DNA from: an uncultured Anaerolineae bacterium
GTDB taxonomy: Bacteria > Chloroflexota > Anaerolineae > Anaerolineales > Villigracilaceae
NCBI GenBank assembly: GCA_937120535.1
Contig: CAKZJX010000018.1
Location: 1 to 64,000 of the forward strand
Reading direction: 5' to 3'
DNA length: 64,000 nucleotides
Position 1 is the stretch's first letter. Every line of letters begins with the position of its first letter. Both the position numbers and the translations under genes were made by a program. Shown here one piece after another: positions 60,210 through 64,000 of this stretch. The notes beneath the pieces are model-generated. The model had not been told where the DNA came from. It was given only the letters and a program-made list of their open reading frames with translations, and made no database searches.

Positions 60210-62102
60210 GTGCGCGTTATTGGCACAGCCGGCCATGTGGACCACGGAAAATCAACTCTGATTGCTGCCTTGACTGGCGTCCATCCTGATCGCCTAAAGG
60301 AAGAGCAAAACCGCGAGATGACCATCGATCTGGGATTCGGCTGGCTCACGCTTCCCAGTGGTGAGGAGATCGGGATTGTGGATGTGCCTGGGCATCGCGA
60401 TTTCATTGAGAATATGCTGGCCGGTGTGGGAGGAATCGATGCGGCGCTGTTGGTGATCGCTGCCGACGAAGGGGTGATGCCGCAAACGCGCGAACATCTG
60501 GCGATCTTGGACCTGCTGGGTATCCCCAGCGGTGTGGTGGCTCTGACCAAGACCGATCTCACCCCTGACGCGGAATGGCTTGATCTGGTCACGAGCGATA
60601 TTCGTGCTCTCCTACGCGGAACCGTCCTGGCCGATGCGCCCATCGTGCCGGTTTCGGCTAAAAGCGGAGTTGGGTTGGACGAGTTAGTGCAGACTTTGGC
60701 CCAGGTCTTGCAGGCGACGACGCCTCGGCTGGACCACGGTCGCCCACGCCTGCCGATCGACCGCGTGTTTTCAATGGCTGGCTTTGGGACGGTGGTCACC
60801 GGCACCTTGATCGATGGCTCGTTAGAAGTGGGCGAGGAAGTAGAGGTGTTGCCTTCGGGGCGACGCGGGCGAGTGCGCGGGTTGCAAACTCACAAGAAGA
60901 AAGTCGAACGTGCTGTGCCAGGGTCGCGTACGGCGATCAATTTATCGGGGATTGCCGTAGATGAGATTCGGCGCGGCGAGGTGGTGACGCGTCCCAATCA
61001 GTATCAGCCTACCCGCCGTGTGGATGTGGCCGTGCGTCTGTTGCGCAATGTTTCGCAGCCGCTGAAACACGCCGCGGAAGTGAAGGTGTTTTTGACCACA
61101 GCCGAGACCATGGCCCGCGTGCGATTGTTGAATGCCGATGAGCTTGTTCCGGGTGTTGAGGGATGGGTGCAGTTGGAGCTGCGCGATCCATTGGTGGCCG
61201 TGCGGGGCGATCGCATCATTCTACGACGTCCATCGCCCTCTGAAACGCTGGGAGGCGGTGTCATTATTGATCCTCATCCCAAGAGTCGTCACAAACGGTT
61301 TGATCAACGCGTGACCCAATCGCTGGAAACGCTGGCGCGCGGTGCACCGACCGAGGTGTTGCTGGAGGCGGCGCTGTCTCTTGGGCCGGCCCCAGTGAAG
61401 CAGGTGTTGGCTCATTCGCAACTCAACGGTGATATGGCAGCGGCAGCCTTGAACGACTTGCTCAGTCAGGGGCGGTTGATCTGGCTGGAGGAAAGCGGCT
61501 CGACGTGGACCCCTGACAGCTTGGTTGTGCCGGCCGTCACCTGGAAAGCGCTTCAAGAGAAAGCGCTTCGCCTGATCACAGAGTATCATCGGATGTTTCC
61601 TTTGCGACGCGGCATGCCGCGCGAGGAGCTCAAATCCAAGTTGAGCATCTCGGCACAGGTGTTTCAGGCGTTGCTGGCCGGCGGACTTGCTGCTGGTCTG
61701 CTAAAGGAAGAAGGAACGGCCATTTCCCTCGCTGAGCATCGAATCGCCTTTCGCCCAGAACAACAGGCCAAGGTGCAGGCCTTATTGCGCCGCTTTGCCG
61801 AACGTCCGTTTGCCCCTCCTAGCCTCAAGGAATGTGAGGCAGAGGTCGGCCAGGAGGTCCTGCGCGCTTTGTTGGAAGTGGGAGAGTTGATCGCTGTCTC
61901 GCCTGAAGTGGTTTTTCGAAAGGCTGATTACGATGGGATGGTAGAACGCATTCGAGCTGCCATCCAGAAGAGGGGGACGATCACCTTGGCCGAAGTGCGT
62001 GATCTGTTTGGCACCAGCCGCAAATATGCTCAGGCGCTGTTAGAATACCTGGATAGCATTGGCGTCACCGTTCGCCAGGGAGAAGCGCGGCATCTCCGAT
62101 AA
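60210..62102 (+). CDS. selB: Selenocysteine-specific elongation factor SelB
   Basis: 630 residues, GTG start with GGAGGAG upstream. GTPase that brings selenocysteinyl-tRNA to UGA codons marked by SECIS hairpins. GTPase motifs: GTAGHVDHGKSTLIAAL (5-21), DVPGHRDF, ALTKTDL, VPVSAKSG. EF-Tu-like domains II-III (about 180-370), then winged-helix repeats at the C terminus (about 380-630), ending GTSRKYAQALLEYLD, which bind the mRNA hairpin. No selA, selD, tRNA-Sec or recognisable selenoprotein gene is in the window. Confidence 0.95.
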   Translation: MRVIGTAGHVDHGKSTLIAALTGVHPDRLKEEQNREMTIDLGFGWLTLPSGEEIGIVDVPGHRDFIENMLAGVGGIDAALLVIAADEGVMPQTREHLAILDLLGIPSGVVALTKTDLTPDAEWLDLVTSDIRALLRGTVLADAPIVPVSAKSGVGLDELVQTLAQVLQATTPRLDHGRPRLPIDRVFSMAGFGTVVTGTLIDGSLEVGEEVEVLPSGRRGRVRGLQTHKKKVERAVPGSRTAINLSGIAVDEIRRGEVVTRPNQYQPTRRVDVAVRLLRNVSQPLKHAAEVKVFLTTAETMARVRLLNADELVPGVEGWVQLELRDPLVAVRGDRIILRRPSPSETLGGGVIIDPHPKSRHKRFDQRVTQSLETLARGAPTEVLLEAALSLGPAPVKQVLAHSQLNGDMAAAALNDLLSQGRLIWLEESGSTWTPDSLVVPAVTWKALQEKALRLITEYHRMFPLRRGMPREELKSKLSISAQVFQALLAGGLAAGLLKEEGTAISLAEHRIAFRPEQQAKVQALLRRFAERPFAPPSLKECEAEVGQEVLRALLEVGELIAVSPEVVFRKADYDGMVERIRAAIQKRGTITLAEVRDLFGTSRKYAQALLEYLDSIGVTVRQGEARHLR

Positions 62103-62130
62103 GATGCGGTGACGGGCGTCAGCCGTTGAT

Positions 62131-63828
62131 CTACTTCCACACCCGGAAGCGGGCTAAACTTGAGCCGCCTAGGAACTCGCGCACGATCGAGTTGGCCGGG
62201 ATAAGATCGGCGTCCACTGGCAAGAACCATTCCAGAAAGGCCAGCAACCGCTTGGCTTCGATGTACTCCGGCGATCCGTAGGGGACTTGACGCAGCAGCG
62301 GTTCAGCAAGAGGCTTGAGCGCTGAAAGCTCATAGACCAGCGCCGAATTGAACATGACATCACAATTTTCTTGGTAAGGGAAGATGTAGCGCTTCTCGCC
62401 GCGGCGCACCGACTCCCACTGGGCGATGGTTTGCTGGGCGGAGTAGCCGCGCTCGCGAGCGTCGCGCACGATGCGGCGGATCAGACGCGTGTCGGTGGTG
62501 GAGACGCGATTGTGCCGGTCGAGGTTGATCTGGGTCAGGGCGGAGACGTAGATGCGGTAAGCGCGTTGGTGAAGGGTTTCGGGGAGGAGGCGGGGGTTTA
62601 GGCCGTGAATGCCCTCCAGGATCAGCACTTGGCCGGGGTGAAGTTGAACTGTGTCGCTGGTTTCACGCAGGCCAGTCTTGAAGTTGTAACGCGGCAGTTC
62701 AACTTTTTTGCCGCACAGTAGTTTTTGTAGATGATCGGCCAGCAAGTTTAGGTCAAGTGCTTCTAGGGCTTCGTAGTCAGGGCGGCCGTCCTCGCCGAGG
62801 GGGGTTAGGTGACGAGGGACAAAGTAGTTGTCCAACTCCAGGGCATAAGGTGAGAGGCCGTTAGCTAGCAGTTGGATGCTGAGGCGGCGTGAGAAGGTGG
62901 TCTTTCCTGAGGAAGAGGGGCCGGCGATCAGCACGATGCCGGCCTGGCGTTCGGCAATCTGGGCGGCGATCTGGGCAATGTGGCGCTCGTGTAGGGCCTC
63001 TGAGACCAGGATGATCTGCTCTGCCCGACCGCTTCGAATAGCATCGTTGAGCGCGCCGACGTTTTCAATCCCTAGGCGGGTCAGCCAATCGCCATATTGC
63101 CGAAAGGCGGCCAGGAGCTTTGGATATTCCCCGATCGGTTCCAGTTCAGTGGGCGCGTGGCGGCGAGGAAAGCGCAAGGTAAAGCCGCCGTCGGTGAGCA
63201 CCAGATCAAACCATTTCAGGTAACCGGTGGAAGGGACCATGTAGCCGTGCAGGTAGTCCATCCGATCGCCCAGGGCATAGAGGGTGAGGTAGTTCTTCTG
63301 GCGATAGGAGAGCAAACGTACTTTCTCATCGTAGCCGCGCTGACGGAAATGCTCGATGGCCTGATCGAGCGGCATCTCTCGCCGCTCAAACGGCAGATCG
63401 GCAGCTATTAACTCTTGAAGGTGACAGCGCAGGGCCTCGAGTTCGGCCGGCGTGAGTGGTTCGCGCCCCGACACCTGGCAGAAATATCCTCCCCAAGACA
63501 CGGAATGATCGATGGTCAGCTTGGCGTTTGGGTAGAGATCGGCAAACGCCATTTCGAGCAAAAAGACCAGCGAGCGGCGGTAGATCAGCGCTCCGTCGGC
63601 TGTGGCCATGGTGACCGGCCGGACGAAGCTTTCCATTTCGATCGGATAGTTCAGTTCGCGAAGCTCATGATTGACGATGGCGGCTACGATGGGCGCATCA
63701 AAGTCATCCTTTACTACGGCGAGGAACTCTCCCACCTTAGCGCCACGCGGGCCGGCCAGAGTGCGACCATCTGGCAGGTGGACCTGAACCTGGGGGGAGG
63801 GAGAAGCAAGAGCGATCGAAGCATACAT
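62131..63828 (-). CDS. TGS-domain uridine kinase-like nucleoside kinase
   Basis: 565 residues. Domains in order: TGS-like domain (about 14-75), a region like the second additional domain of threonyl-tRNA synthetase (about 80-200, with FADLYPNAKLTIDHSV), then a uridine kinase/PRK domain with P-loop GPSSSGKTT (303-311), ELDNYFVPRH and LILEGIHGLNP. This architecture is a known family of uncertain substrate. A separate udk lies at 28.6 kb. It starts 12 bases after the panE-like gene, presumably the same operon. Confidence 0.9.
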   Translation of the reverse strand: MYASIALASPSPQVQVHLPDGRTLAGPRGAKVGEFLAVVKDDFDAPIVAAIVNHELRELNYPIEMESFVRPVTMATADGALIYRRSLVFLLEMAFADLYPNAKLTIDHSVSWGGYFCQVSGREPLTPAELEALRCHLQELIAADLPFERREMPLDQAIEHFRQRGYDEKVRLLSYRQKNYLTLYALGDRMDYLHGYMVPSTGYLKWFDLVLTDGGFTLRFPRRHAPTELEPIGEYPKLLAAFRQYGDWLTRLGIENVGALNDAIRSGRAEQIILVSEALHERHIAQIAAQIAERQAGIVLIAGPSSSGKTTFSRRLSIQLLANGLSPYALELDNYFVPRHLTPLGEDGRPDYEALEALDLNLLADHLQKLLCGKKVELPRYNFKTGLRETSDTVQLHPGQVLILEGIHGLNPRLLPETLHQRAYRIYVSALTQINLDRHNRVSTTDTRLIRRIVRDARERGYSAQQTIAQWESVRRGEKRYIFPYQENCDVMFNSALVYELSALKPLAEPLLRQVPYGSPEYIEAKRLLAFLEWFLPVDADLIPANSIVREFLGGSSLARFRVWK

Positions 63829-63840
63829 AGCATTTCTTTC

Positions 63841-64000
63841 TCAATGGAATAGGGCCAGCAAGGCATCTGGTTTTCCGGAGAACTCCTCTAAGGGTCGTTC
63901 GCCGCGAGTGAGCGCCAATAGGGTTTGGGTGAGTAGGCGGTTGACCGGGGTGAGGACTCCGACCCGTTCGCCGGCGCGAACCACAGCCCCGTTGAGGTAG
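63841..64000 (-). CDS. 2-dehydropantoate 2-reductase-like protein, C-terminal end
   Basis: Partial: the gene runs off the right edge; its last 52 codons are present, ending TGA at 63841-63843. The readable residues, YLNGAVVRAGERVGVLTPVN then RLLTQTLLALTRGERPLEEF, match the C-terminal domain of PanE/ApbA ketopantoate reductases. It would reduce ketopantoate to pantoate for coenzyme A, though relatives act on other 2-keto acids. It precedes the TGS-kinase gene by 12 bases. Confidence 0.8.
   Translation of the reverse strand, partial: YLNGAVVRAGERVGVLTPVNRLLTQTLLALTRGERPLEEFSGKPDALLALFH

Overview
The window looks like a single stretch of chromosome from a Chloroflexota bacterium, most likely an Anaerolineae-type lineage. 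The reasons are the mix of families: CpXC protein, DUF1786 protein, rubrerythrin-VIT1 fusion, Thr/Pro-tailed TPR membrane protein, TGS-uridine kinase, fused glycyl-tRNA synthetase, LysW carrier pathway, A2-type cytochrome oxidase. GC content is moderately high and GCCGGC is strikingly common. This placement is inference from gene content; there is no rRNA gene in the window. I saw no tRNA, rRNA, CRISPR array, transposase or prophage gene.

Layout. 0.1-6.5 kb (+): yvcK, a crotonase, gap, pgk and a fused ftcD, i.e. central carbon metabolism and histidine/folate one-carbon metabolism. 6.6-11.3 kb: a secreted protein with a duplicated domain (-), an aldo/keto reductase (+), uvrB (-), then a roughly 0.55 kb gene-poor stretch ending in back-to-back promoters. 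11.4-19.8 kb (+): argG-argH-lysW-lysX-lysY-lysZ-lysJ-lysK, a carrier-protein pathway that probably makes ornithine/arginine (and perhaps lysine), preceded by an attenuator-like leader; then phhB. 20.2-26.6 kb (-): CpXC protein, sensor kinase, DUF1786 protein, VIT-family metal transporter, CBS/GAF-like protein.

26.8-28.5 kb (+): remains of a c-type cytochrome, a YeeE/YedE transporter and a rhodanese, broken by frameshifts and deletions: a dead redox/sulfur locus. 28.6-34 kb: udk, a VTT membrane protein, a phosphoesterase and an exonuclease-DinG helicase fusion. 34-42.5 kb (+): pcm, then a respiratory block: cytochrome c lipoprotein, peroxiredoxin, two-component pair, receiver-like protein, coxB, coxA, a fused subunit IV-III gene, and a molybdopterin oxidoreductase. 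42.5-53.1 kb: TPR protein, PYROXD2-like oxidoreductase, glyQS, a glycine-oxidase-like flavoprotein, a YkoP-like protein with an SMR transporter pseudogene upstream (amber stop), and a GH36 alpha-galactosidase.

53.2-64 kb: a SET-domain methyltransferase behind a leader with mutually exclusive hairpins; a GT39-like membrane glycosyltransferase; an orphan three-gene set of complex I/Mrp-antiporter-like membrane proteins without catalytic subunits; a long coiled-coil protein; selB; a TGS-uridine kinase; and the 3' end of a panE-like reductase running off the window.

The best candidates for something undescribed are the argG leader, the SET leader, the orphan antiporter-like operon, and a recurring -10-box-then-start-codon arrangement that suggests leaderless mRNAs.
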